From: Desulfobacteraceae bacterium
GTDB lineage: Bacteria > Desulfobacterota > Desulfobacteria > Desulfobacterales > JACKCP01
Direction of reading: 5' to 3'
Assembly (NCBI GenBank): GCA_020633955.1
Contig: JACKCP010000007.1
Location: 62,001 to 126,000 of the forward strand
Length of the DNA stretch: 64,000 nt
Made by a program: the position numbers and the translations under genes. Positions 27,328 to 36,830 of this stretch are shown piece after piece. Within the stretch, counting starts at the first letter, position 1. Every line of letters begins with the position of its first letter. The notes below the pieces were generated by a model that saw only the letters and a program-made list of their open reading frames with translations, did no database searches and was not told the DNA's origin.

Positions 27328-27705
27328 ATGGAAGCAGGTACCACGGATCTTTACGCTGAGCTTTTTAAAACATTTGGGATGCTTGCAATTGTTCTTGGAA
27401 TTATTGTTGCTGCCCTGTATTTTGTTAAAAAATTTATTTCCAGCAATTTTTCCATGGGAGAAAAGTCAAAAATAAGAATTGTTTCTTCCTTTTATCTTGG
27501 AAGCAGGGAGAAACTCCTGATAATTGATGTTGAAGGAGAAAGACTCCTTTTAGGCGTTACCAGGGAAAATATTTCCCTGATCAAAAAACTCGGCAGAGCT
27601 GGTGATGTTGTAGAGCAAAAGGACGAAATCAGGCCTGAGTTCTCGCAGATATTTAAAAAAAATCTTAAAAGCGGATTCTTTTTAAAAAAAGAGAAAAAGG
27701 AATAA
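27328..27705 (+). CDS. fliO: Flagellar export protein FliO
   Basis: 125 residues: a short N-terminal periplasmic segment, one membrane helix (about 14-33) and a cytoplasmic FliO domain (IRIVSSFYLGSREKLLIIDVEG, LLLGVTRENISLIKKL). FliO is an assembly factor for the FliP ring of the type III export gate. Located between fliN and fliP as in most flagellar operons; one base separates it from fliP. Confidence 0.9.
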   Translation: MEAGTTDLYAELFKTFGMLAIVLGIIVAALYFVKKFISSNFSMGEKSKIRIVSSFYLGSREKLLIIDVEGERLLLGVTRENISLIKKLGRAGDVVEQKDEIRPEFSQIFKKNLKSGFFLKKEKKE

Positions 27706-27706
27706 A

Positions 27707-28468
27707 ATGGTAAGGTATAAGATTTTAAAAATATTGATATTTTTTTATGTTTTTTTTAGTCAGGCACAGGCTTATGCCGTAACCTTTCCCATTCCTTCAA
27801 TCGAGCTTGGAGTCAAAGCTGCACAAACTCCTTCTGAAGTAGCTGTTGCACTGGAAGTTCTTGCTCTTTTAACTATTCTGACACTTGCTCCTGCCATTTT
27901 AATTTTAATGACTTCATTTACAAGAATAGTTGTTGTGTTCCATTTTCTCCGTCAGGGAATGGGAATACAGACCAGTCCTCCAAACCAGGTAATTGTGGGG
28001 CTTGCACTTTTTATGACTTTTTTTGTTATGAAACCTGTGTGGACAGATGTATATGAAAATGCACTTGATCCATATTTGAATGACAAGCTCAATTATCGTG
28101 AAGCATATTTCAATGCAGAAAAGCCTTTAAAGAAGTTTATGCTTGCAAATACAAGGGAAAAGGATCTGGCTCTTTTTATAAGTTCAGCAAAGGAGGTAAA
28201 GCCAAAAACAAAGGAGGATGTAAATATACTGCATCTCATTCCCGCCTTTGTGATAAGTGAACTTAAAACCGCATTTATAATAGGTTTTATGATTTATATA
28301 CCCTTTATTGTAATAGATATGGTTGTAGCAAGTGTCCTTTTATCAATGGGTATGATGATGCTTCCTCCAATCATGATTTCTCTTCCATTTAAACTTATGC
28401 TTTTTGTTCTGGTTGACGGGTGGAATCTTTTGATAGGATCCATGATAAAAAGTTTTGCAGTCCCCTGA
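27707..28468 (+). CDS. fliP: Flagellar export gate protein FliP
   Basis: 253 residues with a cleavable signal peptide (about 1-24) and four membrane helices. Family signatures are LTLAPAILILMTSFTRIVVV, LRQGMGIQTSPPNQVIVGLALFMT-type region, and the C-terminal SLPFKLMLFVLVDGWNLL. FliP forms the pentameric core of the export channel with FliQ and FliR. Confidence 0.95.
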   Translation: MVRYKILKILIFFYVFFSQAQAYAVTFPIPSIELGVKAAQTPSEVAVALEVLALLTILTLAPAILILMTSFTRIVVVFHFLRQGMGIQTSPPNQVIVGLALFMTFFVMKPVWTDVYENALDPYLNDKLNYREAYFNAEKPLKKFMLANTREKDLALFISSAKEVKPKTKEDVNILHLIPAFVISELKTAFIIGFMIYIPFIVIDMVVASVLLSMGMMMLPPIMISLPFKLMLFVLVDGWNLLIGSMIKSFAVP

Positions 28469-28479
28469 AAGGAAAGTTT

Positions 28480-28749
28480 ATGACTCCTGAGTTTATAGTA
28501 AGTTTTATTAAGGAAGCAATAATTCTGACAATAATAATTTCCATGCCAATGCTTGGAGTGGGGCTTATTGTTGGTGTTGCAATAAGCATATTTCAGGCTG
28601 TAACTTCAATTCAGGAAATGACGCTTATTTTTGTTCCCAAAATCATTGCCGTTTTTCTTGCTCTTCTTTTGTTTGCTCCATGGATGCTTGACAAACTCAC
28701 AGCTTTTACTACAAGAATTATTGTCAATATTCCGACATATATAAGATAA
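28480..28749 (+). CDS. fliQ: Flagellar export gate protein FliQ
   Basis: 89 residues, the normal length, from ATG 28480 with GGAAAG seven bases upstream; an upstream in-frame start at 28420 would overlap fliP and is rejected. Two membrane helices with the family segment VGVAISIFQAVTSIQEMTL between them. Part of the FliPQR gate. Confidence 0.93.
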   Translation: MTPEFIVSFIKEAIILTIIISMPMLGVGLIVGVAISIFQAVTSIQEMTLIFVPKIIAVFLALLLFAPWMLDKLTAFTTRIIVNIPTYIR

Positions 28750-28751
28750 AA

Positions 28752-29555
28752 ATGGAAATTTTAAATCTTTTTTCCCCTGAAGAGTTCAAACACTTTCTTT
28801 TAATACTTCTGAGAGTTTCAGTTATACTGTTTCTTTTTCCAATTTACGGAAGTGAGGTTGTTCCCGCCATGGTCAAGGCAGGCCTTTCACTTGTTATAAC
28901 TCTTTGCCTTTACTCAATTGTTTACGCTGATCCGGCAGTATTCCCTGAAAAGGTTTTCAGTGCTCCGGTTCTTGTTGTGACTGAACTCTTTGTAGGCCTT
29001 TGCCTATCTCTTGGGGTAAGGCTTTTTTTTGCTGCAACCCAGGTGGCAGGGGTTTTAATTGGATTTCAGATGGGGTTTTCAATGATAAACGTTGTAGATC
29101 CACAGTCAGGAAGTCAGGTTTCCATAATGGATCAGGTTGCATACTGGGTTGTTCTTGTTGTATTTCTTCTTTGTAACGGACATCATGTAATAATAACTGC
29201 TCTTGTGGAAAGTTTCAGAATTCTGCCAATAGGCGGAGGAATGTTTCTGGAAAAAGGCCTTTTTGACATGATGGGAGAATTTGGAGGAGCAATTTTTGTT
29301 ATTGCAATCAAGCTTGGTGCTCCAGTTATTGCCTCTCTTTTTTTTACATCGGTTGCATTTGGTATTATTTCAAAATTTGCTCCCCAGATAAATGTAATGA
29401 TAGTTGCCTTTCCTGTAAAAATCATAATTGGTCTTTTATTGTTTGGTTTTATGCTTGAAATTGCTTCATATTTTACCCATAGATATGTTTCTGATTTTTA
29501 TGGAGTTTTGATTCACACATTAAATTTTTTGTCAGGAAAAGCTGGAGTCCCGTAA
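28752..29555 (+). CDS. fliR: Flagellar export gate protein FliR
   Basis: 267 residues with about six membrane helices; family features LLRVSVILFLFPIYGSEVVPA, GFQMGFSMINVVDPQSGSQV and FAPQINVMIVAFPVKIIIGL are visible. It caps the FliP-FliQ export gate. Two bases after fliQ and three before flhB. Confidence 0.95.
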   Translation: MEILNLFSPEEFKHFLLILLRVSVILFLFPIYGSEVVPAMVKAGLSLVITLCLYSIVYADPAVFPEKVFSAPVLVVTELFVGLCLSLGVRLFFAATQVAGVLIGFQMGFSMINVVDPQSGSQVSIMDQVAYWVVLVVFLLCNGHHVIITALVESFRILPIGGGMFLEKGLFDMMGEFGGAIFVIAIKLGAPVIASLFFTSVAFGIISKFAPQINVMIVAFPVKIIIGLLLFGFMLEIASYFTHRYVSDFYGVLIHTLNFLSGKAGVP

Positions 29556-29558
29556 ATA

Positions 29559-30623
29559 ATGGCAGAAGATGACGGACAGGAAAAAACCGAAGACCCAACG
29601 CCCAGGAAAAGACAGAAATCAAGGGAAGACGGTCAGGTTGCAAAAAGCATTGAGCTTGTTTCAGTTGCGATTTTATTTTTTGCAGTTGCAGCATTGAATC
29701 TTGCATCTGGATTCATTTATTCCAATATGGAAAAAATTTTTAATGATTCCCTTAATTTCGGTATTGTCACCGATCCAACTACCAAATCATTTCTTTTTTC
29801 GTTCTATGCAGTTGTAAAATACAGCGCCATGGCCATGGCACCTGTACTGCTTGCTGTTTTTCTGGCAGCACTTTTTTCAAATCTTTTTCAGGTGGGTTTT
29901 TTTGTTTCGTGGAAGGCCATAGAACCAAAGGGAAGCAAGATAAACCCAATAAAAGGCTTTGGCAGGCTTTTTTCAATGAAGTCTTTGTTTGATCTTGTCA
30001 AAAGTATTTTAAAAATAACCATAATTTTTTCACTTGCCTATTTTGCTGTAATTGCAGATGAGGAAAATCTTTTAAGGCTCTATGACAATGATGTGGCAAA
30101 TATTTTTCTTTTCCTGATGAAGATTTCCTTCAGGATTTTTGTGTGGATTTTAATTGTCATGACAATTCTTGCTGTAATGGATTATCTCTATCAGAAATGG
30201 GATTTTGAGCAGAAAATAAAAATGTCCAAACAGGAAGTCAAGGATGAAATGAAGCAGACTGAAGGAGATCCCCATGTTAAGTCAAGAATCCGGCAGCTTC
30301 AGGCAGAGGCTGCAAGGAACAGAATGATGTCAGAAGTTCCAAAGGCAGATGTTGTTATTACAAATCCGACTCACATTGCAGTTGCCCTGAGATATGACCA
30401 GATGAACATGAGCGCTCCAAAGGTTCTTGCAAAGGGAGCAGGCCGCATCGCAGAAAGGATAAAGGAGATTGCAACAAGGGAAAAAATTCCAATTGTTGAA
30501 CAGCCACAGTTGGCACGGAATTTGTTTAAGATAGTAGACATAGGGGAGCAGATCCCTTCAGAATTTTTTCAGGCAGTGGCTGAAATTCTTGCTAAAGTAT
30601 ACAACATGAAGGGAAACGCCTGA
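29559..30623 (+). CDS. flhB: Flagellar export switch protein FlhB
   Basis: 354 residues: a cytoplasmic start (KTEDPTPRKRQKSREDGQV), four membrane helices and the cytoplasmic domain with the autocleavage site NPTH at about 269-272 (VVITNPTHIAVALRYD). Cleavage changes substrate specificity from hook to filament proteins when FliK signals hook completion. A separate FlhB-tail homologue without NPTH is encoded at 40813. Confidence 0.95.
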   Translation: MAEDDGQEKTEDPTPRKRQKSREDGQVAKSIELVSVAILFFAVAALNLASGFIYSNMEKIFNDSLNFGIVTDPTTKSFLFSFYAVVKYSAMAMAPVLLAVFLAALFSNLFQVGFFVSWKAIEPKGSKINPIKGFGRLFSMKSLFDLVKSILKITIIFSLAYFAVIADEENLLRLYDNDVANIFLFLMKISFRIFVWILIVMTILAVMDYLYQKWDFEQKIKMSKQEVKDEMKQTEGDPHVKSRIRQLQAEAARNRMMSEVPKADVVITNPTHIAVALRYDQMNMSAPKVLAKGAGRIAERIKEIATREKIPIVEQPQLARNLFKIVDIGEQIPSEFFQAVAEILAKVYNMKGNA

Positions 30624-30680
30624 AAAATTTAAAATAATTCATGTCATAATATTGACGTATTTATCAAAAGCGGGGAAATA

Positions 30681-32762
30681 ATGGCAGAATCTGGTGAGGG
30701 AATTTTTAAATCTTTAAGAGCTGATGCAGCAGATATCGGAATGATTGTTGCCATTGTGGGAATACTTATGGCAATGATAATTCCCCTTCCAGCCTTTATG
30801 CTTGACTTTCTTCTTGCCCTTAATATCACCCTTGGAATCATAATACTTATAACCACCATGTATACTGAAAAACCTCTTGATTTTTCAGTTTTTCCTTCTG
30901 TTCTTCTGATGCTTACTCTTTTCAGGCTTTCCTTAAACGTTGCTTCAACAAGACTTATTCTTTTGAAAGGAAATGAAGGAGAGTCAGCTGCCGGAGCTGT
31001 TATTCAGTCTTTTGGTCGTTTTGTTGTTGGCGGTGACTATATTGTCGGTATGATAATTTTTGTTATCCTTGTTCTTATAAACTTCATAGTAATCACAAAA
31101 GGTGCTGGAAGAATTGCAGAAGTAGCAGCAAGATTCACACTTGATGCCATGCCTGGAAAGCAGATGGCCATAGATGCCGACCTTAATGCCGGAATAATTG
31201 ATGAAACAGAAGCCCGGGAAAGAAGGGAGACAATAAGGCGGGAATCTGAATTTCACGGAGCAATGGACGGTGCCAGTAAATTTGTACGCGGTGATGCTGT
31301 TGCTGGTATAATAATTACAATAATAAACATTATCGGCGGACTGATAATTGGGATGCTGAAGGGGATGCCCCTTGCAGACGCGGCACAGAACTATACTATC
31401 TTAACTGTTGGAGACGGTCTTGTAAGCCAGATACCTTCTCTGGTAATCTCAACTGCCGCAGGCCTTCTAGTTTCAAGGGGGGGAGCAGACGGCAAGCTGG
31501 GTGGAGATCTTTACAAGCTTTTATCATCAAAAACAACTCCTATATATGTTGGTTCGGCAATAGTTTTTTTGCTTGGTCTTGTTCCTGGACTTCCAACAAT
31601 TCCTTTTACAACCCTTGGTATTCTCCTTGGAGTTGCTGCATTTTTTATTTCAAAAACTTCTGGAGAAAAGGAAGATCAGGCTGCTGCTACAAAAGAAGAG
31701 GCAGAAGAAAAGCCGGCTGGTCCCGAAGAGGTTGATGAGCTTCTTTCAATGGATCTTATGGAGCTTGAGGTCGGATACGGTCTTATTCCACTTGTTGATG
31801 CATCAGAGCCTGGAAATATTCTTGAGAGGATAAGATCCATAAGGCGTCAGTTTGCAACTGAAATGGGTATTGTAGTTCCTCCAATTCATATCAGAGACAA
31901 TCTTAAACTTAACTCATCTGAGTACAGATTTCTGATTAAGGGTGTGGAGGCTGCAAAATTTGAAATTATGCCTGATCATTTTCTTGCCATGGATCCAGGG
32001 GATGTAATTCAGAGAGTCAGCGGAATTCCAACTATTGAACCTGCATTTGGGCTAGACGCAATCTGGATTCCAAAGGACAGAGAGGAAGATGCAAAGCTTG
32101 CAGGTTATACAGTTGTTGACCCTTCTACAGTTATGGCAACACATCTTACTGAAGTAATCAGGAATAATTCCTTTGAGCTTCTCGGACGTCAGGAAGTACA
32201 GCATCTTCTTGACAATCTTTCGAAATCCAGTCCTAAGGCTGTTGAAGAGCTTGTTCCTTCTCTCATGTCACTTGGAATGGTTCAAAAGGTATTGCAGAAT
32301 CTTCTTTCTGAAAGAGTTTCAATCAGAGACCTTTTAACCATTGTTGAGACACTTGCAGATTATGCTCCCATGATAAAGGACCCTGATATACTGACTGAAT
32401 ATGTCAGACAAAAACTGTCAAGATCCATTCTGTCCCAGTATCTTGCAAGCGACGGCAATCTTAATGTTATTGTGCTTGATCGTAAAATTGAAGACCTTTT
32501 AAATAACAGTATTCAGAAGACCGATCATGGCTCATATATTGCATTAGAACCTAAAATGGCTGAACAGATTATAAGTGCAATCAAAAGAAAGGCAGAAGAT
32601 GTTTTAAATGCCAATATTCAGCCAATAGTACTATGTTCTCCAAATGTAAGAAGGCATTTGAGAAAGCTTACAGAGCAGTATATTCCTTCAGCTGTAATAA
32701 TTTCATATGCTGAAGTTCCACAGAATATAAGTCTTAAAACCATAGGAAAGGCGGAGATCTGA
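30681..32762 (+). CDS. flhA: Flagellar export protein FlhA
   Basis: 693-residue major export gate component. Eight membrane helices fill the first ~320 residues, with the FHIPEP-type loop (RFTLDAMPGKQMAIDADLNAG) and the Glu/Gln-rich linker near 330-355. The cytoplasmic domain that docks chaperone-substrate complexes follows (VPPIHIRDNLKLNSSEYRFL). GGGGAA precedes the ATG. Confidence 0.95.
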   Translation: MAESGEGIFKSLRADAADIGMIVAIVGILMAMIIPLPAFMLDFLLALNITLGIIILITTMYTEKPLDFSVFPSVLLMLTLFRLSLNVASTRLILLKGNEGESAAGAVIQSFGRFVVGGDYIVGMIIFVILVLINFIVITKGAGRIAEVAARFTLDAMPGKQMAIDADLNAGIIDETEARERRETIRRESEFHGAMDGASKFVRGDAVAGIIITIINIIGGLIIGMLKGMPLADAAQNYTILTVGDGLVSQIPSLVISTAAGLLVSRGGADGKLGGDLYKLLSSKTTPIYVGSAIVFLLGLVPGLPTIPFTTLGILLGVAAFFISKTSGEKEDQAAATKEEAEEKPAGPEEVDELLSMDLMELEVGYGLIPLVDASEPGNILERIRSIRRQFATEMGIVVPPIHIRDNLKLNSSEYRFLIKGVEAAKFEIMPDHFLAMDPGDVIQRVSGIPTIEPAFGLDAIWIPKDREEDAKLAGYTVVDPSTVMATHLTEVIRNNSFELLGRQEVQHLLDNLSKSSPKAVEELVPSLMSLGMVQKVLQNLLSERVSIRDLLTIVETLADYAPMIKDPDILTEYVRQKLSRSILSQYLASDGNLNVIVLDRKIEDLLNNSIQKTDHGSYIALEPKMAEQIISAIKRKAEDVLNANIQPIVLCSPNVRRHLRKLTEQYIPSAVIISYAEVPQNISLKTIGKAEI

Positions 32763-32763
32763 T

Positions 32764-33912
32764 ATGAAGGTAAAAACTTTCCGGGGCAGGTCTGTTCAGC
32801 AGGCCGTCTCAATGATAAAATCTGAAATTGGCCCTGATGCAGTTATTCTTTCCACAAAAAGGGTGCCGAAAAACCGGACAAATCCCTATGGAGAGCAGGT
32901 TTTTGAAGTAACTGCTTCTTTACCTGAAGATGAACCTTGTACAGAACCCGTCAAAACTTTGGCTGAGAAGACAGTTAAGTCTTACTATAAAAAGGATTTT
33001 AAAAAATCTCTGGAGAATTTTGATTTCAAACCCTCTGAAAATAAAAATCAGGATGATATTTTAACTGAAATTCAGTCAATCAAGGATATCCTTTTTACTT
33101 TGCAGAAAAATGAAAATCTTCCTGAGTATATATTCAGATTCCCTGGTGCATCTTCGGTTTATTCAAGGCTTGTTGAAAGCGGAGTGTCTTCAGAGCTGGC
33201 AGGTAAAATAATAAAAAGAGCATATTCAATGGAAAAAAACTTTAAATCCACTCCTGATTCATTCAGAAAAAGGGTGTTTGAAGATATAGTTTCCCTTGTT
33301 GAAACAAAAGATCCATTTGAAGAGCAGGGACAAAGATATGCAGCCGCATTCATAGGCCCCACCGGAGTTGGCAAGACAACCACCATCGCAAAAATTGCTG
33401 CGGATCTTACAATAAACAAAGGTATGAAAGTAGGGCTTGTGTCTGTTGATAATTACAGGATAGGCGCTTTGGAACAGCTCAAAACCTATGCAGCCATTCT
33501 TGGAGTTCCTTTTATGCCTGCCTTTGACAGGGGTGAGCTTGAAAAAGTGCTGTCCAGAATGAGGTCAAGGGATGTTATTCTCATAGATACGGCAGGAACA
33601 GGAAGCTATGACGCAGAAAAAATAAATGAACTTAAAAAAATATTTTCAGAATCTGTTTCTGTTTCTTCTCATCTTGTATTGTCCCTTACTTCTTCAAGGG
33701 AAAATTTAAGGGAAGCATCTCTTAAGTTTTCTGAATTAAATCCATGTTCCTATGTATTTACCAAAATTGATGAAACAAAAAATAAAGGTCATATTCTTGA
33801 TCAGATAGAGTATATGAATCTTCCCGTTTCTTTTGTAACAAACGGTCAGAGAGTTCCCGAAGATATAGAAAAGGCAAGTTCAAAGCTGATTTTAAAAAGG
33901 ATTTTCGTTTAA
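32764..33912 (+). CDS. flhF: Flagellar SRP-like GTPase FlhF
   Basis: 382-residue SRP-type GTPase that sets flagellar position (usually polar) and number with FlhG. N-terminal B domain (VKTFRGRSVQQAVSMIKSEI), then an NG domain with P-loop IGPTGVGKTTTIAKIAAD (about 198-215), VDNYRIGALEQL, LIDTAGTGSYD (DTAG G3 box) and TKIDE (G4). Starts one base after flhA stops. Its presence together with flhG suggests a controlled, probably polar, flagellation pattern. Confidence 0.93.
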   Translation: MKVKTFRGRSVQQAVSMIKSEIGPDAVILSTKRVPKNRTNPYGEQVFEVTASLPEDEPCTEPVKTLAEKTVKSYYKKDFKKSLENFDFKPSENKNQDDILTEIQSIKDILFTLQKNENLPEYIFRFPGASSVYSRLVESGVSSELAGKIIKRAYSMEKNFKSTPDSFRKRVFEDIVSLVETKDPFEEQGQRYAAAFIGPTGVGKTTTIAKIAADLTINKGMKVGLVSVDNYRIGALEQLKTYAAILGVPFMPAFDRGELEKVLSRMRSRDVILIDTAGTGSYDAEKINELKKIFSESVSVSSHLVLSLTSSRENLREASLKFSELNPCSYVFTKIDETKNKGHILDQIEYMNLPVSFVTNGQRVPEDIEKASSKLILKRIFV

Positions 33913-33971
33913 TTCACTTATTAAACAGAAAACGGGTTTTTTCAGCAACAATAAAAAAATCAGGAGTCAAA

Positions 33972-34889
33972 TTGAAAGACCAGGCAAGCAGTCTAAGACA
34001 GATGGTTAAAAGAGAGCAGAATTTAAAAGGGAGAAAAAAAGTATCCCCCAATAATTCCTTGAGGGTTGTTGCGGTCTCAAGTGGAAAAGGCGGCGTAGGT
34101 AAAACCAATGTTGTTGCAGGTCTTGCCTTGTCACTGGCTCGTACAGGTAAAAAGGTTCTGATTATTGATGCTGATCTTGGCCTTGCAAATATTGATATTC
34201 TTTTCAATGTAAGACCTCAGCTCAATATAAGTGACGTAATGAACGGAGAAGCTACAATTAAGGAAATTTTAGTAGATTTACAGGAGAATATTTCACTTAT
34301 ACCCGCAGGGTCTGGAATAAGTGACCTGACAAGGTTAAGCGATGCACAGAAATTAGCTCTTCTTAATGAATTCGATGCTATTGACGGTGATTTTGATTAT
34401 GTTCTTGTGGATACAGGAGCTGGCATTTCAGACAATGTTTTGTATTTTAATATTGCGGCAGATGACTGTATAATTGTTACTACAACAGAACCTACTGCAA
34501 TTACAGATGCTTATGCTCTTATGAAGGTGATGTCTCTGGAACATGGATACAAATATTTTAAACTTATTGTCAATATGGTAAAATCTGAAAAGGATGCAAA
34601 AAGGGTTTATTTCTCATTGAGTCAGGCTGCATCGAAATTTCTTGCTTCAGCTGTTATTGAATATATTGGGTATCTTCCTGTTGAACCGGGTATCAGTGAA
34701 TCTGTTATAAGAAGGGTACCATATGTTAATTCAAATCCCAATTCTGAATTTACAAAGGCAATGACAAAAATTACAGGGGTTCTTTCAAGATCTGTTCCTA
34801 AAAATACTGATTCTGGGAATCTTAAACTTTTTATGAGCAGATTTGCAGTTAAAAAAACTGGAAAATCAGTAAGAAAAACTAAGAAGTAA
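33972..34889 (+). CDS. flhG: MinD-like ATPase FlhG (FleN/YlxH)
   Basis: 305-residue P-loop ATPase that limits flagellar number by acting on FlhF and, in some bacteria, on the flagellar master regulator. Deviant Walker A SSGKGGVGKTN (about 36-46), IIDADLGLANIDILF and LVDTGAGIS are present. The start is a TTG at 33972, chosen because a clean AGGAG lies five bases before it and it gives the usual N-terminal DQASSLRQMV segment that activates FlhF; the first ATG is ten codons further in. The C-terminus is strongly basic. Confidence 0.9.
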   Translation: MKDQASSLRQMVKREQNLKGRKKVSPNNSLRVVAVSSGKGGVGKTNVVAGLALSLARTGKKVLIIDADLGLANIDILFNVRPQLNISDVMNGEATIKEILVDLQENISLIPAGSGISDLTRLSDAQKLALLNEFDAIDGDFDYVLVDTGAGISDNVLYFNIAADDCIIVTTTEPTAITDAYALMKVMSLEHGYKYFKLIVNMVKSEKDAKRVYFSLSQAASKFLASAVIEYIGYLPVEPGISESVIRRVPYVNSNPNSEFTKAMTKITGVLSRSVPKNTDSGNLKLFMSRFAVKKTGKSVRKTKK

Positions 34890-34922
34890 GACCATTATAA
34901 TAATAGAGAAAGGCTTGAAATC

Positions 34923-35678
34923 ATGGAAAATACAATATCTGACCGTGAAAAGGAAGCCCTTGAACTTCATGAAAAAAATGAATTTATCAGAAAATATATT
35001 CCTCTGGTGAAAAAAATTGCAGCAAGATTTGCCATGAGAGTTCCTCCGTCTGTGACTCTTGACGAGCTTATGAGTGCAGGGCATTTGGGACTTATTGATG
35101 CAGCAGGTAAGTTTGACCCTGATCGTCATGTGAATTTTCAGACATATGCTGGTTTTAGAATTAAAGGTGCAATTCTTGATGAGTTAAGAAATCTTGATAA
35201 CTATTCAAGATCCTTGAGGCAGAAGGCTCAGCAGCTTGAAAAGGCAGTTGTAAAGGTTGAAAAAAGAGAAGGCCGTACAGCCGATGAGTCAGAAGTTGCT
35301 GAAGAACTCGGAGTTGGCCTTGAAGAGTACCACGATATTTTAAAAGATGTACATTCAATTGCATTTTTCAGTCTTGATGCCTCAATTAGAAATTCTTACA
35401 AGCAGACTCAGGAATCAAAAACTACATTTCAGGATCAGCTTAAAGGTGACGATAACCCGGAACAAAAGCTTGGTGAAAAGGAACTTAAAAAGTTAATAGC
35501 AAATGCTGTTGATACTCTTTCTGAAACAGAGAAAAAAGTAGTTACTCTTTATTATTTTGAAGAACTTACCTTGAAGGAAATTGGCGAGATATTTGAAAGA
35601 ACTGAATCAAGAATCTGCCAGATTCATTCGGCCGCAATAGTAAAACTGAAATCAAAAATTAACTCACTAATGCTGTAG
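34923..35678 (+). CDS. fliA: Flagellar sigma factor FliA (sigma-28)
   Basis: 251 residues of the FliA/WhiG type: region 2 (YIPLVKKIAARF, MRVPPSVTLDELMSAGHLGLIDAAGKFD, NFQTYAGFRIKGAILDELR), region 3 (LEKAVVKVEKREGR) and region 4 (LSETEKKVVTLYYFEELTLK, SRICQIHSAAIVKLK). It directs late flagellar genes such as flagellin. No anti-sigma FlgM gene was recognised in the window. It is followed 14 bp later by the repetitive FliL-like gene. Confidence 0.93.
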   Translation: MENTISDREKEALELHEKNEFIRKYIPLVKKIAARFAMRVPPSVTLDELMSAGHLGLIDAAGKFDPDRHVNFQTYAGFRIKGAILDELRNLDNYSRSLRQKAQQLEKAVVKVEKREGRTADESEVAEELGVGLEEYHDILKDVHSIAFFSLDASIRNSYKQTQESKTTFQDQLKGDDNPEQKLGEKELKKLIANAVDTLSETEKKVVTLYYFEELTLKEIGEIFERTESRICQIHSAAIVKLKSKINSLML

Positions 35679-35692
35679 CATAGGAAAATATT

Positions 35693-36466
35693 ATGGCTTC
35701 CGGGAATAATAATACATCAGACTCAGTAATATCACAGGATGATATTGATTCTCTTTTCAGCTCAATTGATATGGAGCAGGAAAAGATGGATAAAGATGTA
35801 TCACATAAAAAATCCGGCAGTCAGGTATCCCAGGACGATATAGATTCAATGTTTGCATCAGATGATCTGGAAAAGGAATCGGATTCAGGTGGTGGTTCAA
35901 GTCAGGTATCCCAGGACGATCTGGAAAAGGAATCAGATTCAGGTGGTGGTTCAAGTCAGGTATCCCAGGACGATATAGATTCAATGTTTGCATCAGATGA
36001 TCTGGGAAAGGAATCAGATTCAGGTGGTGGTTCAAGTCAGGTATCCCAGGACGATATAGATTCAATGTTTGCATCAGATGATCTGGGAAAGGAATCAGAT
36101 TCAGGTGGTGGTTCAAGTCAGGTATCCCAGGACGATATAGATTCAATGTTTGCATCAGATGATCTGGAAAAGGAATCAGATTCAGGTGGTGGTTCAAGTC
36201 AGGTATCCCAGGACGATATAGATTCAATGTTTGCATCAGATGATCTGGGAAAGGAATCAGATTCAGGTGGTGGTTCAAGTCAGGTATCCCAGGACGATAT
36301 AGATTCAATGTTTGCATCAGATGATCTGGGAAAGGAATCAGATTCAGGTGGTGGTTCAAGTCAGGTATCCCAGGACGATATAGATTCAATGTTTGCATCA
36401 GATGATCTGGAAAAGGAATCAGATTCAGGTGGTGGTTCAAGTCAGGTATCCCAGGACGATAGATAG
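35693..36466 (+). CDS. N-terminal part of a poly-(FliM-N motif) FliL-like protein, frame broken
   Basis: 257 codons before a premature stop. The start ATG 35693 lies 14 bp after fliA. The product opens with ISQDDIDSLF, then consists almost wholly of a 27-residue repeat of the form SQVSQDDIDSMFASDDL plus an acidic Gly/Ser linker. The SQDDIDSMF core looks like the CheY-binding helix of FliM (LSQAEIDALL in E. coli, LTQEEVDSLL in the fliM of this window). The stop at 36464-36466 results from two extra bases in one repeat unit. The sequence in the other frame continues the same repeats and then the rest of the protein, so this is most likely one gene ending at 38586, interrupted by mutation or by a sequence error in the repeat. 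Confidence 0.7.
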   Translation: MASGNNNTSDSVISQDDIDSLFSSIDMEQEKMDKDVSHKKSGSQVSQDDIDSMFASDDLEKESDSGGGSSQVSQDDLEKESDSGGGSSQVSQDDIDSMFASDDLGKESDSGGGSSQVSQDDIDSMFASDDLGKESDSGGGSSQVSQDDIDSMFASDDLEKESDSGGGSSQVSQDDIDSMFASDDLGKESDSGGGSSQVSQDDIDSMFASDDLGKESDSGGGSSQVSQDDIDSMFASDDLEKESDSGGGSSQVSQDDR

Positions 36467-36830
36467 ATTCAATGTTTGCATCAGATGATCTGGGGTAAAA
36501 GGAATCAGATTCAGGTGGTGGTTCAAGTCAGGTATCCCAGGACGATATAGATTCAATGTTTGCATCAGATGATCTGGGAAAGGAATCAGATTCAGGTGGT
36601 GGTTCAAGTCAGGTATCCCAGGACGATATAGATTCAATGTTTGCATCAGATGATCTGGGAAAGGAATCAGATTCAGGTGCTGGTTCAAGTCAGGTATCCC
36701 AGGACGATATAGACTCAATGTTTGCATCAGATGATCTGGGAAAGGAATCAGATTCAGGTGGTGGTTCAAGTCAGGTATCCCAGGATGATATAGATTCATT
36801 ATTTGATTCAGAGACAGCTCAGGATTCATC
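35822..36830 (+). repeat. Tandem 81-bp repeats, about 12 units
   Basis: Nearly identical 81-bp units start at about 35822, 35954, 36035, 36116, 36197, 36278, 36359, 36440, 36526, 36607, 36688 and 36769, with one 51-bp shortened unit at 35903 lacking the motif. The differences are few (GAAAAG or GGAAAG after GATCTG, one Gly-to-Ala codon). The unit is a multiple of three, so unit gain or loss keeps the frame. Unit 36440 has two indels (+2 and +3) that break the frame. Such near-identity implies recent expansion or homogenisation. Confidence 0.95.

Noticed and set aside
35822..36830. CRISPR-like regular spacing of repeats
   Set aside because: The 81-bp units are contiguous and coding with no unique spacers; they are protein repeats, not a CRISPR array.
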